A DNA stretch of 7,060 nucleotides from an uncultured Flavobacteriales bacterium (GTDB taxonomy: Bacteria > Bacteroidota > Bacteroidia > Flavobacteriales_D > Crocinitomicaceae), in assembly GCA_913031405.1 (NCBI GenBank), contig CAJWCX010000056.1, forward strand, positions 1 through 7,060, read 5' to 3'. Shown here piece after piece: positions 1-6,375 of the stretch. The translations under genes were made by a program, and so were the position numbers. Position 1 is the first letter of the stretch. Every line of letters begins with the position of its first letter. The notes under the pieces are model-generated. The model made no database searches, had not been told where the DNA came from, and saw only the letters and a program-made list of their open reading frames with translations.

Positions 1-43
1 ATTACTGGACAAAAATAACATCAGTGTTAAAGCAATTGATAAA

Positions 44-1072
44 TTAAATTTCATTATTTTTTACTGTTTTGATAAAAGTTTTAACATTTTCTGGATGAAT
101 ATCTGGATAAACGCCGTGGCCCAAATTTACAATATGCCGATGACTTTTAAAAGCTTTCAGCATGTTTAAGGTTTCGGATTCAATCCGCTGATGAGATCCG
201 TATAGAACACAAGGGTCTAGATTGCCTTGCAAGGTTTTATTTTCACCACACAATACACGCGCATTATCCATATCCATATTCCAATCCAAACCTATTGTTG
301 TACACGATAGATTCATTAAATTTTCTAAAGAGCTGTAGGCCCCTTTTGAGAAAACGGTGAACGGGCCTTGAAAGGCTGCTACAATTTGTTTGATATATTT
401 CATTCCAAATTCTTGATACTGTTCGTGACCCAATATCCCTGCCCATGAATCAAAAAGTTGCAAGGCATCTGCCCCAAACTTTTTTTGAGCTTTTAAATAT
501 TCAATCGTAACATCTGTGATAGCTTGTAGCAATTCATGTGCCAATATCGGATTAGTATACAATAATTTCCGTGTTTGAGAAAAGGTTTTGGAACCTGATC
601 CTTCCACCATATAACACAATATGGTCCATGGCGCACCTGCGAATCCAATGAGGGGCACACGTCCGTTTAAAGCCTTCTTTGTGATGGCAATAGCTTCAAG
701 GACATAAGCCAAACGATCTTCAACATCAATTTTTATATCGAGTTTTGAGAGATCTGAATCAGTTCGAATGGTGTGTTCAAACCAGGGACCTTTTTTTTCA
801 ATCATTTGATAAGTCAACCCCATCGCATCAGGAACCACCAAAATATCTGAAAAAATAATGGCCGCATCCACATCCAATAAGTCGATGGGTTGTACTGTGA
901 CTTCGGCAGCCAATGCTGGTGTTTCAGCCAATTCCTTAAAACCAGATACACTGTCCCGAACTGCTCGGTATTCAGGTAGAATTCTACCCGCCTGGCGCAT
1001 CAACCATACAGGGTAACGCTCTATAGCTTCTCCCCTCGACGCTCGCAGATATATATCGTTTTCTAATTTCAT
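44..1072 (-). CDS. hemE: Uroporphyrinogen decarboxylase
   Basis: This cytoplasmic enzyme removes four carboxyl groups from the acetate side chains of uroporphyrinogen III to give coproporphyrinogen III, in haem/tetrapyrrole synthesis. The protein is 342 residues, normal for the family. Signature 1, PVWLMRQAGR, lies at residues 21-30. The catalytic aspartate is D76 in FSDILVVPDAMG. Signature 2, GFAGAPWT, is at 143-150, followed by Y154. LFDSWAG, LQGNLDP and the C-terminal NLGHGVYPDIHPENV with H319 are all present. I start at the ATG at 1072-1070 because it gives the usual short N-terminus before the first helix. A TTG three codons upstream (1081-1079) would only add MHL. The gene begins 25 nt after the ung stop, so it is probably the last member seen of the five-gene operon. 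The frame is intact and the stop TAA is at 46-44. Confidence 0.97.
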   Translation of the reverse strand: MKLENDIYLRASRGEAIERYPVWLMRQAGRILPEYRAVRDSVSGFKELAETPALAAEVTVQPIDLLDVDAAIIFSDILVVPDAMGLTYQMIEKKGPWFEHTIRTDSDLSKLDIKIDVEDRLAYVLEAIAITKKALNGRVPLIGFAGAPWTILCYMVEGSGSKTFSQTRKLLYTNPILAHELLQAITDVTIEYLKAQKKFGADALQLFDSWAGILGHEQYQEFGMKYIKQIVAAFQGPFTVFSKGAYSSLENLMNLSCTTIGLDWNMDMDNARVLCGENKTLQGNLDPCVLYGSHQRIESETLNMLKAFKSHRHIVNLGHGVYPDIHPENVKTFIKTVKNNEI

Positions 1073-1097
1073 GAGATGCAAATATAAAAAGGAATCT

Positions 1098-1769
1098 TCA
1101 CCATTCGATGCTTGGCAATTGATTGCCTCTCAAATAACTGTTTGCTTGGCTAAAATGCTTACAACCAAAAAAACCTCGATAGGCAGACAAAGGAGAAGGG
1201 TGCACTGATTTGAGCACCAAATGTTTCGAGGAGTCAATCCACTGCTCTTTAACCGCTGCTTTCGCACCCCATAGCAGAAAGACGACATATTCCTTTTCGG
1301 ACGACAAGCGCTCAATAACCCGATCGGTGAAAATTTCCCAACCCAATCCCTTATGACTGTCAGGCTTTCCTTCCTCCACTGTTAAAACAGTATTAAGAAG
1401 CAAAACACCCTGCCTCGCCCATCTCACCAAATTTCCGTTTTCTGGAACAGGTTTTCCCAAATCATCAGCGATTTCTTTGAAAATATTGTTCAAGCTCTTT
1501 GGAAACGGTTTGACCTCATCGTTAACCGAAAAAGAAAGGCCGTGGGCATGTCCTCTTGTGGGATAGGGATCTTGTCCAATAATCACCACCTTAGTGTTTG
1601 GAAAAGTACACAGCTCAAAGGCCCTAAAGATTTCACATCCTTTTGGAAAAACCGCTCCCTTATTTTGAGTATAACAATCTTTAACCTTTGCCGTCAGTTT
1701 TGTGAAATAAGGCTTTTCAAATTCCTGCGATAGGACTGCTTTCCATGAGGCCTCAATGTTTACACTCAT
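1098..1769 (-). CDS. ung: Uracil-DNA glycosylase, family 1
   Basis: This enzyme removes uracil from DNA and so starts base excision repair of deaminated cytosine or misincorporated dUMP. It has 223 residues, close to the 229 of the E. coli enzyme. The family-1 motif KVVIIGQDPY ends at residue 69 and contains catalytic D67. F80 in GLSFSV is the expected uracil-stacking residue. N126 in LLLNTVLT is the residue that gives uracil specificity. The minor-groove and leaving-group loop HPSPLSAYR is at 190-198 with H190. The usual His after the GQDPY tyrosine is Pro here (GQDPYPTRGHAHG), a substitution that I believe also occurs in other Bacteroidota proteins but could not check. The ATG overlaps the stop of the upstream propeller lipoprotein gene as ATGA (1769-1766), which implies translational coupling. 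There is no other domain. Confidence 0.97.
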   Translation of the reverse strand: MSVNIEASWKAVLSQEFEKPYFTKLTAKVKDCYTQNKGAVFPKGCEIFRAFELCTFPNTKVVIIGQDPYPTRGHAHGLSFSVNDEVKPFPKSLNNIFKEIADDLGKPVPENGNLVRWARQGVLLLNTVLTVEEGKPDSHKGLGWEIFTDRVIERLSSEKEYVVFLLWGAKAAVKEQWIDSSKHLVLKSVHPSPLSAYRGFFGCKHFSQANSYLRGNQLPSIEW

Positions 1770-3064
1770 TTTAAATCAATTAGGGCAGTCCAAAGAGAAA
1801 TGGCACCTTTATCCATTCTTGGCCAAACGGGTCGAATCACGTTATTTCGGGCCACAATATTGAGGTAATCACCAAAAAAAACAGAGGCATTGGGTTCAAA
1901 TGGTTTTTCTGAAATGACCGTCTCGATAAAGCTTTCTCCAGCATCCTTACTAAACGACCAGGCCACATCTGTGAGTTTGGAGCTCCGGTCTTTCTTGTAG
2001 TAGACAAAATGGAGGTATCCGTTACTTGGATCTACAGTTAGCCAGGTTAAAAAATGATTCCATTTGGTACTTGTAGAATGAACCTCTTGAGGGCTGCTCC
2101 AAGTCTTTCCATCGTCCGTAGATTTAGAGAACATGACATCTGTTTGTCCTGTTCTTTCATTTTGTACAGTCCAATTCAAATAAAGATTGCCAAAATGAGG
2201 AGAGGATTCTGAATGATCACTCACAAAAACGGGAAGACCGTTTGCACGAAAGAAATCAGGAACCTCAATGTTCCATCCGCCCTCATGGTCGAAAAGTTTG
2301 ACCTCTTCCTTTAACCAGGTTTCTCCCTTGTCCTTTGACACTTGAAACATTAAACCCTTTGGACCTGACCAAACGACAAAAAGCTCACCATTTCTCCCCA
2401 AAGCGGGTACGGCACCCTCTACCGTATTGTCTCCGTCCAAACAATCACCTCCAAACCGCGAAATGCGTTTGGGCGAGCTCCATGTATTTCCATTATCCAA
2501 TGATTTTGAAAAGACAATAATCGAACTGTCTTTGGGGTCCGCAGAATCGTATTCATCAAATTGTGTCCAGGTCATGTAAATGACATCTGTTTTGGGATCA
2601 ATAACCATCCAGTGCTTGTCTTGTACTTTTGCTCCATTGGGTGCTGGAGCTGTTCCATCATTGAATTTGGCATCTATTTTTTCTGCTTTTTGACAAACAA
2701 TTCGATCCAGATGCGTGGTCTTTTTATAGGAGGCCAAATGAAAATAAAAAACATTTCCCTTTCCATTGAATTTCAAGACCGGATCACCGTATACCCCGTA
2801 TGAGCTTTTCATTTGTTTGGAGGTCCATGTTTTTCCACCATCCTTGGAGTAATGATAACCGTCCAGAATCGATCCCACAGCTAAATAATCGGTGTTGGTA
2901 GGATGCATGTCAATGGATGGCTCACAGCCGCCATACGGATAACCACCTTTAACCAAAGGAATTTGTACATTTTTATATTGGCTACATGCCGTTGAAGCGG
3001 CAATTACAAATAGAATACTGAGGATTCTAACGCAGCCAGTAATTGAATAGTTTGGATTTATCAT
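1766..3064 (-). CDS. Sialidase-fold (BNR/Asp-box) propeller lipoprotein
   Basis: This is a 432-residue exported protein of the sialidase/neuraminidase fold superfamily. A lipoprotein-type signal occupies the N-terminus: a polar stretch to R13, a hydrophobic core at about 14-23, then S-T-A-C with the candidate lipidated Cys at 27. The Ser at -3 is not the best lipobox residue. Five Asp boxes (S-x-D-x-G-x-T-W type) are visible at 73-80, 188-195, 243-250, 315-322 and, degenerate, SKDAGESF at 372-379. Their spacing fits a six-bladed beta-propeller. The opening GGCEPSIDMHP and closing FFGDYLNIVARNNVIRPVWPR resemble proteins annotated as sialidase family or BNR glycosyl hydrolase. I find no FRIP motif and cannot assign the arginine triad or the Tyr/Glu pair, so enzyme activity is unproven; glycan binding or another propeller role is equally possible. 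The start lies inside the M61 gene (38-nt overlap). No other in-frame start would keep the signal peptide. Confidence 0.85.
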   Translation of the reverse strand: MINPNYSITGCVRILSILFVIAASTACSQYKNVQIPLVKGGYPYGGCEPSIDMHPTNTDYLAVGSILDGYHYSKDGGKTWTSKQMKSSYGVYGDPVLKFNGKGNVFYFHLASYKKTTHLDRIVCQKAEKIDAKFNDGTAPAPNGAKVQDKHWMVIDPKTDVIYMTWTQFDEYDSADPKDSSIIVFSKSLDNGNTWSSPKRISRFGGDCLDGDNTVEGAVPALGRNGELFVVWSGPKGLMFQVSKDKGETWLKEEVKLFDHEGGWNIEVPDFFRANGLPVFVSDHSESSPHFGNLYLNWTVQNERTGQTDVMFSKSTDDGKTWSSPQEVHSTSTKWNHFLTWLTVDPSNGYLHFVYYKKDRSSKLTDVAWSFSKDAGESFIETVISEKPFEPNASVFFGDYLNIVARNNVIRPVWPRMDKGAISLWTALIDLK

Positions 3065-4781
3065 TTGTTTTGTTCAAAAAGAATTTGGGTTTGAATCTAT
3101 TGGTCATGATGAAATCTACCGAAAATAAGATGTCATCTCTTGAGATCACCAACTGAAGCTCTTCTCCTTCCTCAAGACCTCTCATTACGCCTTCAATATC
3201 AGATCGATCAACACGATAACCATTGCAACCAATGATTTCATCATTGACACTTAAGCCAGCGTCTTCGGCAGCCGAATTGGAACGAATGGATTTAATGATT
3301 GTTTTACCCCCTGAATTGCTCAGTGCAGCCCCAAAATCGGGAAAAGTAGAGCTGGCATCTTCAACATCCACACCCATTTCACCAAAAATAGCAGCATAAG
3401 GAGGAATCTCTGTTCCATTGATATAGCGCGCATAAAAATCATCCAAATTTCTTCCCACAAAAGACTCCAATTCTTTTTTGAATTCATTGGAAGTAAACCC
3501 ACGGTTCTTTTTGACATGAAAATTGGCATACAGGCTTTGCATGAAATCATCCAGACATTTTTTACCTCGGTGTTTGTTAATGATCATTACATCGAGTAAA
3601 GCAGCAATAACAGATCCTCTTGAATAATAGGACATGCTTGTATTTGCGCTATTCTCATTAGGTCTGTATGCTTTAACCCAAGCATCAAAGCTCGCGTGAG
3701 CCAAGGGCTGTACTCGAGAACCCACAGAGCCCTCCACATAATTGATGGCACTTTCAATTTTACCAAGCATCTGATTTTGGGTATAGTACCCTGCTCGCAA
3801 TAAAATCAGCTCATCATAATAAGAGGTAAAACCTTCCATAACCCATAACAAATCGGTGTAATTTTCCTGATTGTAATCAAAAGGACCCAACTCCAAAGGT
3901 CGAATGCGCTTTACATTCCACAAGTGGAAATACTCGTGTGCCACAAGATTGAGGAATTTTAAATAATTGGGGCCTCCATACGTCCATCTGTTAACGCTCA
4001 AGGTTGTTGAATTTTTGTGCTCCAAACCTCCTTGGCCATTGACCACATTGTGAATGATAAATAAATAATCTTCGTTCGGATTTTGTCCAAACACTTTGGT
4101 TTCCTCTTCGATGATTTTTGCCATGTCACGCTTCAAATCCGGAATCGAATAATTACCGTCTCCATAAATAGCTACCGTATGGTTAACGCCTGCAGCTTCG
4201 AAATCAAATACCTCCTGATTTCCAATTTCTATGGGGCAGTCCACCAAATGGTCATAATGAGTATAGGTGTAGGTGAATTCATTTTTGTCTGAAGGCAGCG
4301 CTGTAGAAACCACTGAAAAACCTTCATAGGGCAGCACCTCAAGTATTCCGTTTACATTCAGATGGTCCTCCACAAACATAAACACACCACTCCCACTTAC
4401 AAAACCATGAGTCAAATCCAAAAAGGATGTACGCACAGATAGCTCAAAAGCATACACCTCATATTTGACAATCACCTTACTTTTTTTGCCCTTGGTAATG
4501 GTCCATGTATTTTTCTTTTTCTTATGTACCTCTAATGGATTTCCTTTTTCATCAAAAGCTTTTACCAAATTGATGTTCTTTGAAAACTCACGCACAAGAT
4601 AGGAGCCTGGAGCCCAAACTGGGAGCGAAACATCAAGGGTCTTTTCCTTAAAGTCGTTTAAGGTCATTTCCACATGAAACTGATGGTTTTGAGGTTTCGG
4701 CATGGACAACTTGTAATCGACAGACTGAGCGTGAATAAAACCGAAATATAAAAAAAGGAAAAGGCTGATTTGAATTCTCAT
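3027..4781 (-). CDS. M61 family metallopeptidase with C-terminal PDZ domain
   Basis: This is an exported zinc peptidase of the M61 (glycyl aminopeptidase-like) family, 584 residues. A signal peptide with a hydrophobic core (ISLFLFLYFGF) ends around HAQ at 17-19, placing the protein in the periplasm or beyond. An N-terminal beta domain (about 22-190) contains VWAPGSYLVREFSKNI, typical of the family. The catalytic domain has HEYFHLWNVKRIRP at 282-295, giving zinc ligands H282 and H286 and catalytic E283. It is followed by LLWVMEGFTSYYDE, where E316 is the likely third ligand. A PDZ domain spans about 483-555, with its carboxylate-binding side near GAALSNSGGKTIIKSI and the stretch AAEDAGLSVNDEIIGCNG. 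The active site looks complete. Its ATG overlaps the purT stop as ATGA (4781-4778), and its 3' end overlaps the next gene by 38 nt. The family cleaves N-terminal Gly or Ala in characterised members; the natural substrate here is unknown. Confidence 0.94.
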   Translation of the reverse strand: MRIQISLFLFLYFGFIHAQSVDYKLSMPKPQNHQFHVEMTLNDFKEKTLDVSLPVWAPGSYLVREFSKNINLVKAFDEKGNPLEVHKKKKNTWTITKGKKSKVIVKYEVYAFELSVRTSFLDLTHGFVSGSGVFMFVEDHLNVNGILEVLPYEGFSVVSTALPSDKNEFTYTYTHYDHLVDCPIEIGNQEVFDFEAAGVNHTVAIYGDGNYSIPDLKRDMAKIIEEETKVFGQNPNEDYLFIIHNVVNGQGGLEHKNSTTLSVNRWTYGGPNYLKFLNLVAHEYFHLWNVKRIRPLELGPFDYNQENYTDLLWVMEGFTSYYDELILLRAGYYTQNQMLGKIESAINYVEGSVGSRVQPLAHASFDAWVKAYRPNENSANTSMSYYSRGSVIAALLDVMIINKHRGKKCLDDFMQSLYANFHVKKNRGFTSNEFKKELESFVGRNLDDFYARYINGTEIPPYAAIFGEMGVDVEDASSTFPDFGAALSNSGGKTIIKSIRSNSAAEDAGLSVNDEIIGCNGYRVDRSDIEGVMRGLEEGEELQLVISRDDILFSVDFIMTNRFKPKFFLNKTNDKSKLFNYWLR

Positions 4782-5935
4782 TTTACTACAATTTTGGACG
4801 CCATATTCTGGGCTTGTTCAACCAATTCTTTCACATCATTCGTGCCATATTTGAGGGTAACTCCCATCCGTCTGTATGGACGTGTTGTGGGCTTGCCAAA
4901 AATCCGAAGCTCAGAATCAAGCGTATTCATGGCTTCCTCTAAACCTTCAAAAACGGGAGTTTCATTCGACTCTTCTGTTGCCAAAACAACAGCACTTGCG
5001 CCATTGCGGAGCAACTTCACTTCTGGAATAGGAAGCGACAAGACGGCCCGAGCATGCAGCTCAAATTCATTAAAGTTTTGGGTTTTACCTAAAGTTACCA
5101 TACCCGTATCGTGTGGCCGAGGTGAAAGCTCTGAAAAATAGGCGCCTTCTGAAGTAATGAAAAATTCCACACCCCAAATACCTGCTCCACCTAGAGCAGC
5201 AGTGACTTTAGCAGCCATGTCCTGAGCCTCTTTTAGATGATCTGGATTCATGGGCATGGGTTGCCAGCTTTCTTGATAATCCCCTCGCTCTTGGCGATGA
5301 CCTATTGGTGGACAAAATAAAGTAGGTCCATCGTTCTGAGTAACGGTGAGCAAAGTGATTTCATAATCAAAATCAATAAAGCCCTCTACAATGACTTCCT
5401 GAAGGTCTCCACGAGAACCTTTGCAGGCATAGGTCCATGCCTTCTCAATATCTTCCTCTGTGCGAATCACGGATTGCCCCTTACCTGAGCTCGACATTAA
5501 GGGTTTGACCACACAAGGCATTCCGCATTTATTTACGCCTTCACGTAGCTCAGCTGCATTTGTGGCATAGCTGTAAGTGGCAGTTCGCACTCCTAAATCA
5601 ATCGCAGCCAAATCACGAATGGCCTTTCTGTTCATCGTATAATTGGCCGCCTTTGCACTTGGAACCACCTTTATACCTTGTTTTTCATAATCGTAAAAGC
5701 GCTCTGTTCGAATGGCTTCAATTTCGGGCACAATAAAATCAGGTTGATGCTTGGCAACGATTCGGTCGAGCGACTCACCATCAAGCATATAAATGACTTC
5801 GGATTCATGAGCCACCTGCATAGCGGGAGCATTCCGATAACTATCAACTGCAATAATGTATTGTCCGAGACGCTGGCAAGCAATAACGAATTCTTTACCG
5901 AGCTCCCCAGAACCTAAAAGGAGTATTTTTTTCAT
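4778..5935 (-). CDS. purT: Formate-dependent phosphoribosylglycinamide formyltransferase (GAR transformylase 2)
   Basis: PurT makes formyl-GAR from GAR, formate and ATP, the folate-independent version of the third step of purine synthesis. It is cytoplasmic and 385 residues long. The ATP-grasp architecture is complete. The GAR-binding start GSGELGKE is at 8-15, VPEIEAI at 69-75, and the ATP-binding lysine and glycine loop in VVKPLMSSSGKGQ at 142-154. IGHRQERGDYQESWQPM follows at about 211-227. The Mg ligands are E257 and E269, the second in FSELSPRPHDTGMV. The match to E. coli PurT is close along the whole length as I remember that sequence. It lacks about a dozen N-terminal residues of the E. 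coli form, and an in-frame TAA ten codons upstream with no start between confirms the ATG at 5935. It is the first gene of the minus-strand block. Formate would have to come from elsewhere; no purU is in the window. Confidence 0.97.
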   Translation of the reverse strand: MKKILLLGSGELGKEFVIACQRLGQYIIAVDSYRNAPAMQVAHESEVIYMLDGESLDRIVAKHQPDFIVPEIEAIRTERFYDYEKQGIKVVPSAKAANYTMNRKAIRDLAAIDLGVRTATYSYATNAAELREGVNKCGMPCVVKPLMSSSGKGQSVIRTEEDIEKAWTYACKGSRGDLQEVIVEGFIDFDYEITLLTVTQNDGPTLFCPPIGHRQERGDYQESWQPMPMNPDHLKEAQDMAAKVTAALGGAGIWGVEFFITSEGAYFSELSPRPHDTGMVTLGKTQNFNEFELHARAVLSLPIPEVKLLRNGASAVVLATEESNETPVFEGLEEAMNTLDSELRIFGKPTTRPYRRMGVTLKYGTNDVKELVEQAQNMASKIVVK

Positions 5936-5940
5936 GAAAA

Positions 5941-5948
5941 CAAAGATA
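5941..5948 (-). promoter_or_regulatory. Candidate Bacteroidota -7 box upstream of purT
   Basis: Read on the minus strand this is TATCTTTG, an exact match to the Bacteroidota -7 consensus TAnnTTTG. It ends only 5 nt before the purT ATG. A transcript started about 6-8 nt beyond the box would be leaderless or almost so. The nearest upstream TTG (5981-5979) is 30 nt away, longer than the usual spacing to the -33 element, so the match may be chance. It is the only exact match on this strand between purT and the next gene. Confidence 0.35.
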
Positions 5949-5953
5949 ATCGA

Positions 5954-5965
5954 CTTTTATAAAAG
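5954..5965. promoter_or_regulatory. 12-bp perfect palindrome in purT upstream region
   Basis: CTTTTATAAAAG is identical to its reverse complement. It sits 5 bp upstream of the candidate purT -7 box, in what would be the promoter spacer, so it could be an operator for a dimeric regulator. It is made mostly of A and T, and such palindromes arise readily by chance in sequence of this composition. No known regulator is implied. Confidence 0.25.
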
Positions 5966-6124
5966 AGCTTCTTAAAAGCAAAATTGACTTCTTTTTCCAC
6001 TTTTTGACCACTAAACAAAGGAATCTACAATAATTTAATACAGAATCCACAAATAGTTTGTCAACAGATGTAATATTATTTAAAAACAGTAGTTATAAAT
6101 ACATAAATCCCAAACTAAAAGCCT

Positions 6125-6322
6125 ATGCTGGAATTCACCAAAAAAATCCTACGTGGAGTAAGTTTTGATCGTCAATTGTTTCAAAAAGAATTGTCCAAAT
6201 CACTTAAATGGATGACTTCAAAAGATGATCTCAAACGTCTACAGGATTGGTGTATTCATGAATTTGGGAACGTATACCCTTTGATCATTAGAAATACATT
6301 TGCACAATATACACTGCAATAG
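6125..6322 (+). CDS. Small hypothetical protein, 65 residues
   Basis: I cannot assign a function. The predicted protein is a small, soluble, basic, probably all-helical polypeptide. It has no signal peptide, no membrane segment and no cysteine pair (one Cys at 43). Its N-terminal MLEFTKKIL and central SFDRQLFQKEL, plus WCIHEFGNVYP near residues 42-52, have the look of a real, constrained sequence rather than a random ORF. My impression is that short proteins of this type (MLEF... SFD..LF.KEL ... WC...FG) recur in Bacteroidota genomes, but I could not search. There is no clear Shine-Dalgarno sequence before the ATG, which is normal for this phylum. The gene diverges from purT with 189 nt between the starts. 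It stops (TAG) 53 nt before the first start of the broken methyltransferase, and a hairpin cluster follows its end. Confidence 0.6.
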   Translation: MLEFTKKILRGVSFDRQLFQKELSKSLKWMTSKDDLKRLQDWCIHEFGNVYPLIIRNTFAQYTLQ

Positions 6323-6325
6323 TAA

Positions 6326-6355
6326 GCCATTGAAATTAATGGCGACGCCATTGAA
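6326..6355 (+). repeat. Overlapping inverted and direct repeats (alternative hairpins)
   Basis: The 9-base word GCCATTGAA occurs at 6326-6334 and again at 6347-6355. Between the copies lies AATGGC (6338-6343), the reverse complement of GCCATT. The middle element can pair with the left copy (loop of 6) or with the right copy (loop of 3). The right-hand pairing extends to 8 pairs, 6336-6343 with 6347-6354, including one G-T wobble. The two hairpins cannot form together. A T-rich run (6364-6368) lies 9 nt beyond the right hairpin, too far for a standard intrinsic terminator, though the element could still end transcription of the small gene. Confidence 0.5.
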
Positions 6356-6361
6356 GATGCG

Positions 6362-6369
6362 TATTTTTG
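6362..6369 (+). promoter_or_regulatory. Candidate -7 box before the broken methyltransferase gene
   Basis: TATTTTTG is an exact match to TAnnTTTG and ends 6 nt before the ATG at 6376. The geometry is nearly the same as at purT. A TTG at 6330-6332 lies 29 nt upstream, too far for the usual -33 spacing. The surrounding DNA is A+T rich, so a chance match is quite possible. Confidence 0.25.
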
Positions 6370-6375
6370 TCATTT

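Noticed and set aside
1..43. A possible start of a further minus-strand gene after hemE (ATG at 21-19, open to the edge)
   Set aside because: Only seven codons are visible, so nothing supports it beyond an ATG.
1073..1081. TTG at 1081 as the hemE start
   Set aside because: It adds only three residues, is a weaker start codon, and an ATG at 1072 gives the normal family N-terminus.
4770..5141. A 123-codon plus-strand open frame antisense to purT
   Set aside because: It lies wholly opposite well-supported purT and the start of the M61 gene. Its translation is rich in Ser and Thr with no recognisable motif, as expected for an antisense shadow.
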